A stretch of 64,000 nt of DNA from Desulfocapsa sp. (lineage in GTDB: Bacteria; Desulfobacterota; Desulfobulbia; Desulfobulbales; Desulfocapsaceae): NCBI GenBank assembly GCA_022712895.1, contig JAFLJS010000051.1:1-64000 (forward strand). The letters are read 5' to 3'. Within the stretch, counting starts at the first letter, position 1. Every line of letters starts with the position of its first letter. The translations under genes and the position numbers were made by a program. The notes under the pieces are model-generated. The model saw nothing but the letters and a program-made list of their open reading frames with translations. It ran no database searches and was not told where the DNA came from. Below, piece by piece: positions 43,530 through 52,712 of this stretch.

Positions 43530-44888
43530 TCATTCTTCATACTTTTGAAGCTTATTCTGTAACGTCTTGCGGGTAATACCAAGACGCCTGGCAGCTTCAC
43601 TTTTATTGCCACCAGTTTCTTCCAACGTTTTTAGAATTTGCAGCTTTTCAACTTCTTGCAAGGATGTTGCCTGTAGCAGGGTTCCACAACTCTCCGTTTT
43701 CTGTTTCTGAATCGGCAGTGGCAGACTCTTCTCGGTTAAGTGCTCACCACGCATAAGAATCACACCACGCTCAATGGCATTTTCAAGCTCCCTCACATTT
43801 CCGGGCCACTGGTAGGATGAAAGCAACTGCATACATTCAGGGGTAATACCTTCCACTTTCCTCCTGTTTTTTGCTGCAAACTTTTCCACAAAAAACTCTA
43901 CCAGAAGAGAGATATCATCACCGCGTTCGCGCAAGGGCGGTACATGTACCGTCACTACATTGAGACGATAGTATAAGTCTTCACGGAAATTCCCTTTCCG
44001 TACCTCTTCTTCAAGATCACGATTAGTAGCGGCAATAATTCTCGCATCAGTCTGGATGGTCTTTTCACCACCAACACGTTGCAGCTCCTGCTCCTGCAGA
44101 ACACGCAGCATTTTCACCTGCATGGCATGCGAAGTCTCGCCTATCTCATCGAGAAAAAGCGTCCCCCCTTCTGCCTGCACAAACTTACCGTCGCGCTCCC
44201 GGTCAGCTCCAGTGAAAGCCCCCTTCTCATGTCCAAAGAGTTCGGACTCCAAAAGGCTCTCTGCCAAAGCCGCACAGTTCACCCGGATAAATGGCCCATC
44301 GTGACGTTCAGAATTGGTATGTAACTCTGCTGCCACCAGTTCTTTTCCGGTACCAGATTCACCGGTTATCAAGACAGTGGCCTCGGTGGGTGCCACATAG
44401 GAAATCATTTCCAGCAATTCAAGCATGGGTGCCGAAGAGCCAATAATAGAGGAGGATGCTGCCTTTTCCACGACGGGAGCCCTCTTCTTTTCCTGCTTCT
44501 TCTCTTCAACTTCCTTTCTGTCCACCGCCCGTTCAAGGGTTAGCCGCAGACGGTCAAAATCAAGGGGTTTAGTCAGATAATCGTAGGCTCCATGCTTGAT
44601 GGCTTCAACCGCTGCATCCACAGAAGAATATGCTGTCATAATAATAACAGGAAGGGCAGGATTCATGGCATGAATCTGTGAGAAAGCCTCCATGCCATCC
44701 ATTCTTGCCATGCGCACATCCATAAGCACTGCGTCATATTGGTGTTTTGCCACCGCATCGACAGCGACTTTACCATCATCTGCCTCAACGCACTTCCACC
44801 CCCAGTCTTTAAACATGGAACAGAGCATGTACCTGTGCACCTGTTCATCATCAACTACCAGAATGGTTACCTGTTTTCCACGACTCAC
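43530..44888 (-). CDS. NtrC-family sigma-54-dependent response regulator
   Basis: 452 residues. Receiver domain: ILVVDDEQVHRYMLC, phosphorylated Asp in DAVLMDVRMARMDG, and TAYSSVDAAVEAIKHGAYDYLTKP. AAA+ domain: GESGTGKELVA, GAFTGADRERDGKF (the sigma-54-contacting loop, intact), GGTLFLDEIGE, ATNRDLEE and YYRLNVVTVHVPPLRERGDDI. C-terminal Fis-type HTH: EKLQILKTLEETGGNKSEAARRLGITRKTLQNKLQKYE. No histidine kinase gene is adjacent. It lies upstream of the HEAT/HD-GYP pair in the same direction, but 239 bases away. Confidence 0.95.
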   Translation of the reverse strand: MSRGKQVTILVVDDEQVHRYMLCSMFKDWGWKCVEADDGKVAVDAVAKHQYDAVLMDVRMARMDGMEAFSQIHAMNPALPVIIMTAYSSVDAAVEAIKHGAYDYLTKPLDFDRLRLTLERAVDRKEVEEKKQEKKRAPVVEKAASSSIIGSSAPMLELLEMISYVAPTEATVLITGESGTGKELVAAELHTNSERHDGPFIRVNCAALAESLLESELFGHEKGAFTGADRERDGKFVQAEGGTLFLDEIGETSHAMQVKMLRVLQEQELQRVGGEKTIQTDARIIAATNRDLEEEVRKGNFREDLYYRLNVVTVHVPPLRERGDDISLLVEFFVEKFAAKNRRKVEGITPECMQLLSSYQWPGNVRELENAIERGVILMRGEHLTEKSLPLPIQKQKTESCGTLLQATSLQEVEKLQILKTLEETGGNKSEAARRLGITRKTLQNKLQKYEE

Positions 44889-45077
44889 GGAGGTCTCCTA
44901 CGTATGCGTTTTTTTTAATGTTCAGGCGATATTCCTTTATGATATCGACACACCCTTCACCTCCATCTACTATAATCCATCCTGTCATTTTTATCATTTT
45001 GTAAAATATGTAACGCAGAATCCATATAACCAGGCCGCCTCCTCCACAAATGAGGTAAGGAAAATACGAAAGCCACC

Positions 45078-46070
45078 CTACTCCCCCCCTAACACCAGAT
45101 ACTTCAACGGAAAATACAGAGACAACCCTATAAAGAACAGAAGAGACCAACTCAGCACCATACGCAGTTCTTTTTGCTGCATATAAATCACCCCTTCAAG
45201 GTCAGAATGCTTCCTGAAAGCAGCCAAAAGTGCCACGCCCATTCCAGAAAAAGAAGCCAGGTAAAGAGAGAGAAAAAGCGGATAACCGACAAAATTATAC
45301 TCCGCATGCAACAGGCAAAAGGGACAACGATGATGGGGCATAGCGTACACATAGGGGGACACAAATGTTGTCACAATCCATAACCCTGTGGGAAAGAGAA
45401 GAGCGGAACCAATGGCCAGCAATGACTGAGAAAAGAGAAACCGTTTCCAGGCTGGCAAAAAAAGAAGCAAACAGCCACAGTAAAAAACCACGACAGTGCT
45501 AACTGATGCCATACTCTGTGACAAGCCGAGTATACTAACATCCGGCTTGGTAAATACAACTCCGCAGCAGGAAGTTATAATGTCGGGATGGAGCCCCTGC
45601 AAATAGAGCGTTTGTAAGGTTATATCCGTAATCAATAATGGGCAGAGCAACAGCAGATACACATTCTTCAATCGTACCAACGGATAACGTGGGGATCTTA
45701 TATCAAGGCGGTGAATCAAAATCCAAAATCCATAGAGAAAAACAGAAACAAGTTTCAAGGCCAAGGATTTCATTCCATAATCATTGGCCAGAAATGATCC
45801 GGTTGCACACATGGCACCGGGCAACAGAGATGCAAAAGAATCAGCGGCAATAACCAGCAGCAAAAGTGAAAAAATCTGAAAAAACAGGCCGTATTCCATC
45901 AAGGTGGAAGAGAGCCAGATTTCACTTTCCAGACGAATCTGCAGCGGAGTATCTGCCGATTGATCCCAGAACCTGACCACTCGAATACCGGTATAAGCAG
46001 AACGAAGTATCAAAAAAAGAGCAAGCAGGCTGGTAACAGAAAGGCCAATGGACCATGATGTTACGAGCAT
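45078..46070 (-). CDS. Polytopic membrane protein of a NosL/ABC cluster
   Basis: 330 residues with about eight membrane segments (for example SIGLSVTSLLALFLILR, YGLFFQIFSLLLLVIA, NVYLLLLCPLLITDI, FLSLYLASFSGMGVALLAAF). Non-membrane loops hold a Cys pair, TSCCGVVFT, and HHRCPFCLLHAEYNF, both on what would be the same side of the membrane. I do not recognise the family; the CxxC plus Cys pair suggests a membrane thiol-redox or metal role. It ends the operon of ATPase and permease genes and overlaps the ATPase gene by ten bases. Confidence 0.65.
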   Translation of the reverse strand: MLVTSWSIGLSVTSLLALFLILRSAYTGIRVVRFWDQSADTPLQIRLESEIWLSSTLMEYGLFFQIFSLLLLVIAADSFASLLPGAMCATGSFLANDYGMKSLALKLVSVFLYGFWILIHRLDIRSPRYPLVRLKNVYLLLLCPLLITDITLQTLYLQGLHPDIITSCCGVVFTKPDVSILGLSQSMASVSTVVVFYCGCLLLFLPAWKRFLFSQSLLAIGSALLFPTGLWIVTTFVSPYVYAMPHHRCPFCLLHAEYNFVGYPLFLSLYLASFSGMGVALLAAFRKHSDLEGVIYMQQKELRMVLSWSLLFFIGLSLYFPLKYLVLGGE

Positions 46071-46777
46071 ATTGACCCACCGCAGCTAATGCGTCCGTCT
46101 TGTATATCTATAACCCTGGTGACCTCTGGGTGTTCAGTAACCAAAGGATCGTGGGAGGTGAGCACGATGGTTTTCCCGTCACGGCGAAGTGTAACAAGAT
46201 GATCCATCAGTTCATTGCTACGACTGGAATCCAGATGAGCCGTTGGTTCATCGGCCAGGATAATTGGTGGATTATTGATAAGTGCCCTGGCAATCGCCAC
46301 CCGTTGCAGTTCACCACCGGAAATCTGTGACGCCTTGAATAACTTTCGATGTTCAATACCGAAACGTTCCATTAAAGGTTCAGCTCTCTGTTGCCTCTCT
46401 TTAGGGCTGATGCCTAATGGAAGTAACGGTAATACAATATTCTGCTCCACGCTGAGCTCTGGCAGGATATTAAAATGTTGAAAGATAAAGCCGATGGTCT
46501 CCCGTCGATACCTGGTCAGATATTCATCGGGCATGCGCTGCAACTGCTGTCCACCAACGGCCGCCCGCCCACTGCTTGGTCCAAAGACACAACCCATAAG
46601 ACAGAGCAGTGTGGTTTTTCCGCTGCCGGAAGGTCCACGCAAACAGACAATTTCTCCCTCAGCAACCTGCAAATTGATCTCTTTTAGAGCATGTACTTCA
46701 TTGTCCTGTCCCTGATTATAAAATTTATGTACTTCACTGAGCTCTATTTGCGGAATTTTAATTGTCATGGAAATCAC
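46061..46777 (-). CDS. LolD/MacB-type ABC transporter ATPase
   Basis: 238 residues: Walker A GPSGSGKTTLL, IGFIFQHFNILPELSVEQN Q-loop region, signature SGGELQRVAIARAL, Walker B ILADEPTAHLD, H-loop VLTSHD. It belongs to the family whose members pair with FtsX-like permeases to do mechanical work in the envelope rather than simple import. It overlaps the preceding FtsX-type permease gene by four bases, so that protein is the partner. The C-terminus ends with ISCGGSICS, two extra cysteines. Confidence 0.93.
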   Translation of the reverse strand: MISMTIKIPQIELSEVHKFYNQGQDNEVHALKEINLQVAEGEIVCLRGPSGSGKTTLLCLMGCVFGPSSGRAAVGGQQLQRMPDEYLTRYRRETIGFIFQHFNILPELSVEQNIVLPLLPLGISPKERQQRAEPLMERFGIEHRKLFKASQISGGELQRVAIARALINNPPIILADEPTAHLDSSRSNELMDHLVTLRRDGKTIVLTSHDPLVTEHPEVTRVIDIQDGRISCGGSICS

Positions 46778-47955
46778 ACCACGGAATCTGCACGAACAAT
46801 GCTTGCCCGCCAGGCTGGAATAATAGTAGCCGCAAGGTAGGGCAGTGCAGAAAACGCAAAGAGCAGTAGAATATCACGCCCCTGTATATATGGTACAATA
46901 TCAAAAGTTGGTCGCAAAACAGACCATCCCAGAAAAACAGAACGAAAAAGGCCACCATCAAAAAAGAGAATATGCGCCCACGCAAGACTAATCCCTAAGC
47001 CAAATGCGCACGCAGCAGTGGCCAGAGATTCATAAAACCGTAATCGCATAATATCCCCGGTCTGCCAGCCAAGCATTTTCAAAATTCCTACTTCCTGCTG
47101 ATCTTCCCTTGAAAAACCAAGCCCTTTATCAAAAGCCAGAATTACAAAAGCCGCCAACGATGCCAGCAGACAAGCTGCACCAAATCCGGAACGAAAGCTA
47201 AAAACGGCCTCATAGGTTTTTCGAATCTGTTCAGCAGTCACAACTCTACTTCCTGGGATTGCGTCCGCAATTTTACTGGCAATGGTCGGTATTTCTGTAG
47301 GATTTGCCACCTGAACAAGTAAATCCGTAAACTCATCATGCCCCATGGCGAAGAGATCTCTTGCATCCTCAAGAGACATCAGCATAAGGTCCGCTGTCAG
47401 AAGGTTGATGGATTGCTGAAAGACACCAACCCTATGCAAAGCGACCTGGGTTAAATCTGGACGAAAAAGAGAAAAGCTTTTCCTGTCTCCAAGGCCAAGG
47501 TTGTCAAGGACAGCGCTACCAAGAACCACCGCCCCCTGTTCTCCTGCCTGAGGATAGCTCCCTGCAATAAGCAGAGAGTCGAGCAAATCATCTGTTGCCG
47601 GAGCACTGCTGCCTATAACTGTATAGTTGGCCCCATTGCTTTCATCAAAATAATAACCCCAGATCCTTGGCCTGATGGAACTGATGCCAAAAACAGTATC
47701 CAGTTTACCAAGACTCTTGGCAGAAAGAGGTACCTGCCTGCCCGCAGAAAGCTGTTGGACTGTGATATCTGGAACCGTTACAAGCAGCAGCTCGGCAGTT
47801 CGTGTGAGGGACGCACTCATAAACTGAAACGATGCCAGCAAGAAGATCACTCCCGAAAAAATCAGAAATACACAAAAATTTCGTCCTTTTTTTTGCCAGA
47901 GCGAATGCAGTCCGTAATCGAGGATATTAAGTTGTTGTTGAATACTTTTATTCAT
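46774..47955 (-). CDS. FtsX/MacB-like ABC permease
   Basis: 393 residues. One membrane segment at the start (FCVFLIFSGVIFLLASFQF) is followed by a large periplasmic domain (about 50-260: VTVPDITVQQLSAGRQVPLSAKSL and following) and three C-terminal segments. EDQQEVGILKMLGWQTGDIMRL is the cytoplasmic ATPase-contacting motif of the FtsX family. It overlaps a 100-residue protein gene by eight bases and the ATPase gene by four. Together they form a MacB-type transporter; the cargo is unknown. Confidence 0.88.
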   Translation of the reverse strand: MNKSIQQQLNILDYGLHSLWQKKGRNFCVFLIFSGVIFLLASFQFMSASLTRTAELLLVTVPDITVQQLSAGRQVPLSAKSLGKLDTVFGISSIRPRIWGYYFDESNGANYTVIGSSAPATDDLLDSLLIAGSYPQAGEQGAVVLGSAVLDNLGLGDRKSFSLFRPDLTQVALHRVGVFQQSINLLTADLMLMSLEDARDLFAMGHDEFTDLLVQVANPTEIPTIASKIADAIPGSRVVTAEQIRKTYEAVFSFRSGFGAACLLASLAAFVILAFDKGLGFSREDQQEVGILKMLGWQTGDIMRLRFYESLATAACAFGLGISLAWAHILFFDGGLFRSVFLGWSVLRPTFDIVPYIQGRDILLLFAFSALPYLAATIIPAWRASIVRADSVV

Positions 47956-48250
47956 GATCTTTTCTGCTCCCGCCTATGGTTGGCAAGACAAATGAGCCAC
48001 TTGGAAAATGTTCTATGGAACCGGGATGATCCATATAAGGTGCCATGGGATCACTGAGCGATGGGTGACGGGTATAGCGTGCTTCAGTACTGAGTGCCAG
48101 GTCAGAGAGGCCATAAGTGTTTGTCAGTAGCTGCTGTGCTGGCAGATTTTGCTTCAGAGTGCCTAATTGCTTGTAATTTACAAGACAAAGCAGAGCATTG
48201 AGGAGGATAATGAAGGATAAAAAACTCAATAAGATAGTAGATGGCCTCAT
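47948..48250 (-). CDS. Small membrane-anchored protein, unknown function
   Basis: 100 residues: an N-terminal hydrophobic anchor (ILLSFLSFIILLNALLCLV) followed by a short, proline- and serine-rich extracytoplasmic part (ARYTRHPSLSDPMAPYMDHPGSIEHFPSGSFVLPTIGG). It sits between nosL and the permease gene, overlaps the latter by eight bases, and starts 28 bases after the nosL stop, so it is very likely part of this operon. The His and Met residues in the tail could bind metal, but that is only a suggestion. Confidence 0.6.
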   Translation of the reverse strand: MRPSTILLSFLSFIILLNALLCLVNYKQLGTLKQNLPAQQLLTNTYGLSDLALSTEARYTRHPSLSDPMAPYMDHPGSIEHFPSGSFVLPTIGGSRKDHE

Positions 48251-48278
48251 GGAATAGTAATTTCCTTTCCCTTCCTTT

Positions 48279-48785
48279 TTATTTCTTTTTCATCATCTTC
48301 ATCCGGTGCCCCTGCCGCATGGATGTAATACGTTCTGAAGTAATAGTGGCAAACAAGACGATTTCAGTGCCATGATGATCTTTCAGAAAATTCTGGGCTG
48401 CTGCCTCACTGCCAAACGGTATCAACTCATGTCCCATGGGACCCAGCACGTCACTTCCTACAACATACCACGCTGTCTTTCCATCAATCCATTTCTGGCT
48501 GTAATAATCCTTTACTTCTACCTTGCTGATAGTCTGGCCGGTAGTTGCTCCAAATTCCCCAGGACTAAAAAAGTAGGCCATCATGTCTTTCACGCCATCA
48601 AAATAGAATACTTTATTATTCTCAGTAGTAAGGGTTGCCAGCCACTGTGGGTATTTGGCGACAAACATGCCGCAAACCGGACATCGCTCCCTGTCACCTG
48701 GTGTGTTTGCACTACTTTGAACAGGGATAGCCACAAAAAAGAACACAAGCAGAGCAAGACCACATAAAATTGTCTGTCGTTTCAT
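48279..48785 (-). CDS. nosL: NosL-family copper-binding protein
   Basis: 168 residues from the ATG at 48785, preceded by GAGGG; a longer frame from 48827 adds only MCFVLVYSLLLRGR. Signal peptide (LCGLALLVFFFVAIPVQSSA), then RCPVCGMFVAKYPQWLATL, YFDGVKDMMAYFF, AWYVVGSDVLGPMGHELIPFGSEAAAQNFL. The CPVCGM pair and the downstream Met/His residues are the NosL copper site. NosL delivers Cu(I) for nitrous oxide reductase, but no nosZ is seen here, so the client may be another copper enzyme. Confidence 0.88.
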   Translation of the reverse strand: MKRQTILCGLALLVFFFVAIPVQSSANTPGDRERCPVCGMFVAKYPQWLATLTTENNKVFYFDGVKDMMAYFFSPGEFGATTGQTISKVEVKDYYSQKWIDGKTAWYVVGSDVLGPMGHELIPFGSEAAAQNFLKDHHGTEIVLFATITSERITSMRQGHRMKMMKKK

Positions 48786-48843
48786 ACGCCCTCTAAGCAA
48801 TAATGAATAAACTAAAACAAAACACAATACGTTACTAACGCCG

Positions 48844-49344
48844 TTAGAGGAAATTTCCTAGGATCTCCTTGAACTCTGCCTCACCGACACCGCCTAGGAT
48901 TGCCGTAAGGATGATTCCTTCAGGGGAAATAAAGATAGTCTGGGGAACAATCTTCACATTATATTGAGTCGCAATTGCCTGCCCACCTTCTTTTATCACC
49001 GGAAAAGTGATCTCAAGATCCGCCACAAATTCCTTCACAAGCGCCATTGATTCCTCACCGGTATTCACGTACACAACACGTAATCCTTTTTCCTTATAGT
49101 TCTCAAAATAATAATTAAAAATTGGTGTATCCGCACGACAATATTTACAATCCGTTGACCAGAAACGCAAAATCACCGGGCTGCCTTTCCACTCGCTCAG
49201 TTGAATTTTTTCACCCTGCAACCCCACAGCACGAAACTCGGGAGCCATGTCACCCACGGCAAGTACTTTTTCTCCCCCTCCCCCGCAAGCTGAAAGGAAA
49301 AAGACAGTAATCAACACCAAACCTGAAAGTAATCTCACCAGCAT
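48844..49344 (-). CDS. TlpA-like thioredoxin lipoprotein
   Basis: 166 residues: signal peptide with lipobox LSAC (residues about 17-20), so it should be a lipoprotein. VGDMAPEFRAVGLQGEKIQLSEWKGSPVILRFWSTDCKYCRADTPIFNYYFEN is a TlpA/ResA fold with the CKYC redox motif. VPQTIFISPEGIIL provides the cis-Pro. Such proteins reduce copper-site or heme-apoprotein cysteines. It lies directly between an ABC ATPase gene and nosL, consistent with copper-centre or cytochrome maturation. Confidence 0.9.
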   Translation of the reverse strand: MLVRLLSGLVLITVFFLSACGGGGEKVLAVGDMAPEFRAVGLQGEKIQLSEWKGSPVILRFWSTDCKYCRADTPIFNYYFENYKEKGLRVVYVNTGEESMALVKEFVADLEITFPVIKEGGQAIATQYNVKIVPQTIFISPEGIILTAILGGVGEAEFKEILGNFL

Positions 49345-50016
49345 CTATTGCTCCTGCAAACGACCATTTTTCATATTTAACACCCTCAAAGCCTTATGCC
49401 CTTGGGCCAGCTGAGAGTTGTGGGTCACAATAACAAAGGTTGTGCCCTGCTCATGACGACGATAAAAGAATTCAATAATTTCATTCTCTGTTGTCTCGTC
49501 CAGATCTCCTGTTGGCTCATCTGCCAGTACAATTTCGGGGTCATTAATAAAAGCCCGGGCAATGGCAACCCTGCGTTGCTGTCCACCTGAAAGCTCAGAG
49601 GGAAAACTATTCCGTTTTTCTGCAATACCAACTTCTTCAAGAAGTGTATCGGCTCTTTCACTACTTCCTGCTCGCAAGCCACCAAAACTCAACGGCAATA
49701 AAAGATTCTCATGGATGGTTAACGTTGGAATTAGACTGGCAAACTGAAAAACAAAACCTATTGTTTCGTTTCTGACTCTGGAGATATCACTATCGGAACC
49801 GGACCAGACATCCTTGCCATGGATCAAAACCTTTCCGCTATCAGCAGTTGTCAGCCCTCCTATAAGACTTAACAACGTTGTTTTACCAGAACCGGAATGG
49901 CCAAGGATAGTAAGAAAATCATTTTTGGCAATATCGAGATTAATTTTATCAGCAGCAAGTACCGGCTGCTTATCTGCCACGTACTGTTTTTGCAAATCCT
50001 GACAAGAAATAAGCAT
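49345..50016 (-). CDS. LolD/MacB-type ABC transporter ATPase
   Basis: About 223 residues: Walker A GHSGSGKTTLL, Q-loop in IGFVFQFASLIPTLTIHEN, signature SGGQQRRVAIARAF, Walker B VLADEPTGDLD, H-loop VTHN. The ATG at 50016 follows GGGGAG closely; the frame could begin four codons earlier. It is not next to a permease on this strand. The divergent FtsX-type permease gene at 51473-52669 lacks its own ATPase, so these two are probably partners across the beta-propeller gene. Confidence 0.92.
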   Translation of the reverse strand: MLISCQDLQKQYVADKQPVLAADKINLDIAKNDFLTILGHSGSGKTTLLSLIGGLTTADSGKVLIHGKDVWSGSDSDISRVRNETIGFVFQFASLIPTLTIHENLLLPLSFGGLRAGSSERADTLLEEVGIAEKRNSFPSELSGGQQRRVAIARAFINDPEIVLADEPTGDLDETTENEIIEFFYRRHEQGTTFVIVTHNSQLAQGHKALRVLNMKNGRLQEQ

Positions 50017-50229
50017 TTCTCTCCCCATATAATGGTTTTAATTGTAGTTATTTATTCTGCTATGATAGACTATTAGTTGTCCAGTAATTTTCCATGGCCT
50101 CTGCCTTTTTTTCAAGGAATCATTTTTTATTTGGCAAAACACTATCACCTTGTGGTACGATGAGTCAAATACTATCTGCATCCGCTGTGGGGCAGAAACC
50201 TTTCTGTTATCTTTTTTGGAGGAAAGCCA

Positions 50230-51387
50230 ATGATTAAATCGAAGAGAACTCTTCTGAGCTCAGCAGTTGCAGGAACCATGTTTTTATCTTTAGCAATCGG
50301 TGGAGTCGCCCTTGCTGAAAAATATGAAGCCACCATGTATATCGCTGGCATGGGAGGACATTTTGCAGACGCCAAACTTGTAATTGAACCTGGGAAAGAT
50401 ACTCCTATAACAATCACAGAGCTCGGCAAACTTGATATTGGTGACGGGGATACCCATCCCACCCATGATGCACGGATCGACAATAAAGATCGAAACATCA
50501 TGTACTGGTCAACCTACAAACTTGATAAGGATGCAGGTGCTGTAACCCATGTTGGAAAATCTGACCTCACCACAGGTGAAGTCATTTCTGATGTTGAGGT
50601 GAAAACTCCAGCAGGTGTCCTCAATACTGCTAAAATGTACTGTGCCTCCGGGCAGACAGATTCCGCCTATATGCCCATTACCATGAGCAAGCCCGGATAT
50701 ATCTCTATCATTGACAAGAAAACCATGGAGGTGAAACATCAGGTCTTCATTGAAGGAACAGATGCGGATCCCGGAGTTGCCTACAAGTACATGCACGGTG
50801 TAACTTCACCTGATGGCAGCGAATATTTTATTACTCTGAACGAATCTGATGCCCCCGCTGATTCCAAAGACTACGGAAACACTGTCGGTAAAATGCACAT
50901 GGTAGTACTTGATACCAAAGCCCTTGAAGAGGGAAAAGTCAAAGTGCTTAGAAAAGGCATAGCTAACGGCAATAAAAAATCCACAGTATCCTTCCGCCAG
51001 TACTACTCACCAGATGGAAAATACATTGCCAATGCCACAGGGGATATCCTCTTTATTATTGATGCCAAGACCCTCAAAGTTCTTGATGCAGAGACAGCTC
51101 TACCTCTGGATCAGTTTCATGATGCCATTTTCACACCAGATTCTAAATACGTTATCACCACTTCCCGTAACAAGCGGGTTAAAGCAGGTGTAACGCCTAA
51201 AGATCCAAAGAAACCTGCCAATGATGAATTCCTTATGGACGGAACATTAATGCTCTACGACATGGCCGCAGGAAAATTCGTGGGCAAACCAGCTTCCACT
51301 TGTCTGTCCTGTCACGACGAAGAGCTGGGTACTGGCGAAGATGCAGTTCATGCTGTTCTTTGCGGACTGGATGCCAACTGGAAATAA
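50230..51387 (+). CDS. Exported beta-propeller protein with a C-terminal heme-c motif
   Basis: 385 residues. Signal peptide (SSAVAGTMFLSLAIGGVALA), then repeats of propeller-like blades such as SPDGSEYFITLN, SPDGKYIANATGDILFIIDAKTLKVL and FTPDSKYVITTSRNK. STCLSCHDE near the C-terminus is a CxxCH heme-binding site; several His/Met-rich loops (GDGDTHPTHDAR, YKYMHG, QFHDAIF) could bind copper. It resembles YVTN/NosZ-like propellers but is not NosZ. Neighbours are NosL, TlpA and ABC genes, so I infer it is a metalloprotein matured by them. GGAGG lies eight bases before the ATG. Confidence 0.8.
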   Translation: MIKSKRTLLSSAVAGTMFLSLAIGGVALAEKYEATMYIAGMGGHFADAKLVIEPGKDTPITITELGKLDIGDGDTHPTHDARIDNKDRNIMYWSTYKLDKDAGAVTHVGKSDLTTGEVISDVEVKTPAGVLNTAKMYCASGQTDSAYMPITMSKPGYISIIDKKTMEVKHQVFIEGTDADPGVAYKYMHGVTSPDGSEYFITLNESDAPADSKDYGNTVGKMHMVVLDTKALEEGKVKVLRKGIANGNKKSTVSFRQYYSPDGKYIANATGDILFIIDAKTLKVLDAETALPLDQFHDAIFTPDSKYVITTSRNKRVKAGVTPKDPKKPANDEFLMDGTLMLYDMAAGKFVGKPASTCLSCHDEELGTGEDAVHAVLCGLDANWK

Positions 51388-51409
51388 TCTCAGATAAATG
51401 CAGTTATCG

Positions 51410-51441
51410 CCCGGGATTCCTGACGGAACCCGGGTTTTTTT
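51410..51441 (+). terminator. Rho-independent terminator after the propeller gene
   Basis: CCCGGG-A-TTCC, TGAC loop, GGAA-CCCGGG, then seven Ts. The stem is GC-rich with one bulged A. It lies 23 bases past the propeller stop and before the permease start, so it should reduce read-through and make the propeller the most abundant product. Confidence 0.9.
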
Positions 51442-51472
51442 ATACCTTTCACTTCTTTAACAATAAGAGCCT

Positions 51473-52669
51473 ATGTCATCTTCAGATTCTATATCACTGT
51501 GCCATTTAGCCTGGAAAAACATAAGCCGCAAACTTTTTCGCAACTTAGTTCTGGCGGCCGCAGTAATGCTCCTGGTGAGCCTTCTTGTCTTTGCCCTGCT
51601 TTTCAACAAATCTGTTAAAGATGAGATTGACACGGCTGCTCTGAGACTGGGTGCAGAAATTGTCCTAGTACCCCCTGAGGCACAATCCAGCGCCGAAGAA
51701 TTTATCCTGGAAAGCAAGGAAAAAACATTCTACATGGACAATTTCATTCTGGATGCCCTGGTAGATCTTGATGAAATTGAAGCCATAAATTTTCACACCT
51801 ACCTTGAGACCCTTGACGCTGGGTGTTGTTCCATCGACCAAGGGCAAGTTATTGTCTACAACCCGGAAACCGATTTTGTCGTAGGCCCATGGCTCAGCGA
51901 AGACGCCAAAACAAACCTTGACGAAAATGAGGTCTATGTGGGAAACTACGTGAACGAATACCTGGGTCTGATTGATACAGCTTCACTGTTTGGTACCGGA
52001 GTCAAAATCGTTGGCAATCTTGAATACACTGGTACAGGAATAGATAAGGGTATATTTATCAGAGAAAGAGATATAGCCAAACTCTCAGAAGACGCGTTAG
52101 GAGATTATGATAAAGATAAAATCTCCATCATCTTTATAAAAACAAAAGACGGAGTGGATATTGACCAGCTGGTAGCCAAAATTAGAAATATAAATCCCAT
52201 AATCGGCATAATGACTCGAGGCTCCATAGGTTCAGATGTCCGTAACACCCTGGCTGACATAATGCGTATATTCAGTGTCACCATATTTATTTCCTCACTT
52301 TTGGCCATACTTCTTGCATGGTCTTCATTCTCTGCTATTACTGGAGAAAGACAGAGGGAGGTGGGAATTCTGCGTGCCATTGGTGCGAGAAAAACGCATA
52401 TTATCAAACTATTTCTGTCAGAAGCCCTGATGATTGCATTACTAGGCGGCATATTGGGAATACTTCTTGGCCATCTTCTTATTTTTTACCTTGCTGCCGA
52501 CTTTAACCTTATTTCCAAGATCGGTGCGACGGCACAACCTGGTCTGTTGAGCTTTGCAGTATCGCTCATCGGCCTTGCTATCGGGTGTTTAGTCTGTCTG
52601 GGAGGAGCGTTTTTCCCCATCATGCGACTGGCTGCAACGGAACCTCTGCTGGCTATCAAGAATGATTAG
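51473..52669 (+). CDS. FtsX-type ABC permease
   Basis: 398 residues: one N-terminal membrane segment (LVLAAAVMLLVSLLVFALLF), a large extracytoplasmic domain (ALRLGAEIVLVPPEAQSS; LDAGCCSIDQGQ with a CC pair), then three segments with ERQREVGILRAIGARKTHIIKLFLSEAL, the FtsX-family cytoplasmic coupling motif. No ATPase gene follows. The ATPase at 49345-50016 is the natural partner. CCS in the periplasmic domain could contact a metal or thiol substrate. Confidence 0.88.
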   Translation: MSSSDSISLCHLAWKNISRKLFRNLVLAAAVMLLVSLLVFALLFNKSVKDEIDTAALRLGAEIVLVPPEAQSSAEEFILESKEKTFYMDNFILDALVDLDEIEAINFHTYLETLDAGCCSIDQGQVIVYNPETDFVVGPWLSEDAKTNLDENEVYVGNYVNEYLGLIDTASLFGTGVKIVGNLEYTGTGIDKGIFIRERDIAKLSEDALGDYDKDKISIIFIKTKDGVDIDQLVAKIRNINPIIGIMTRGSIGSDVRNTLADIMRIFSVTIFISSLLAILLAWSSFSAITGERQREVGILRAIGARKTHIIKLFLSEALMIALLGGILGILLGHLLIFYLAADFNLISKIGATAQPGLLSFAVSLIGLAIGCLVCLGGAFFPIMRLAATEPLLAIKND

Positions 52670-52712
52670 TGTAAGTATTATAGTTCCCCTTACTTTTATC
52701 TGGAGTCAATAA

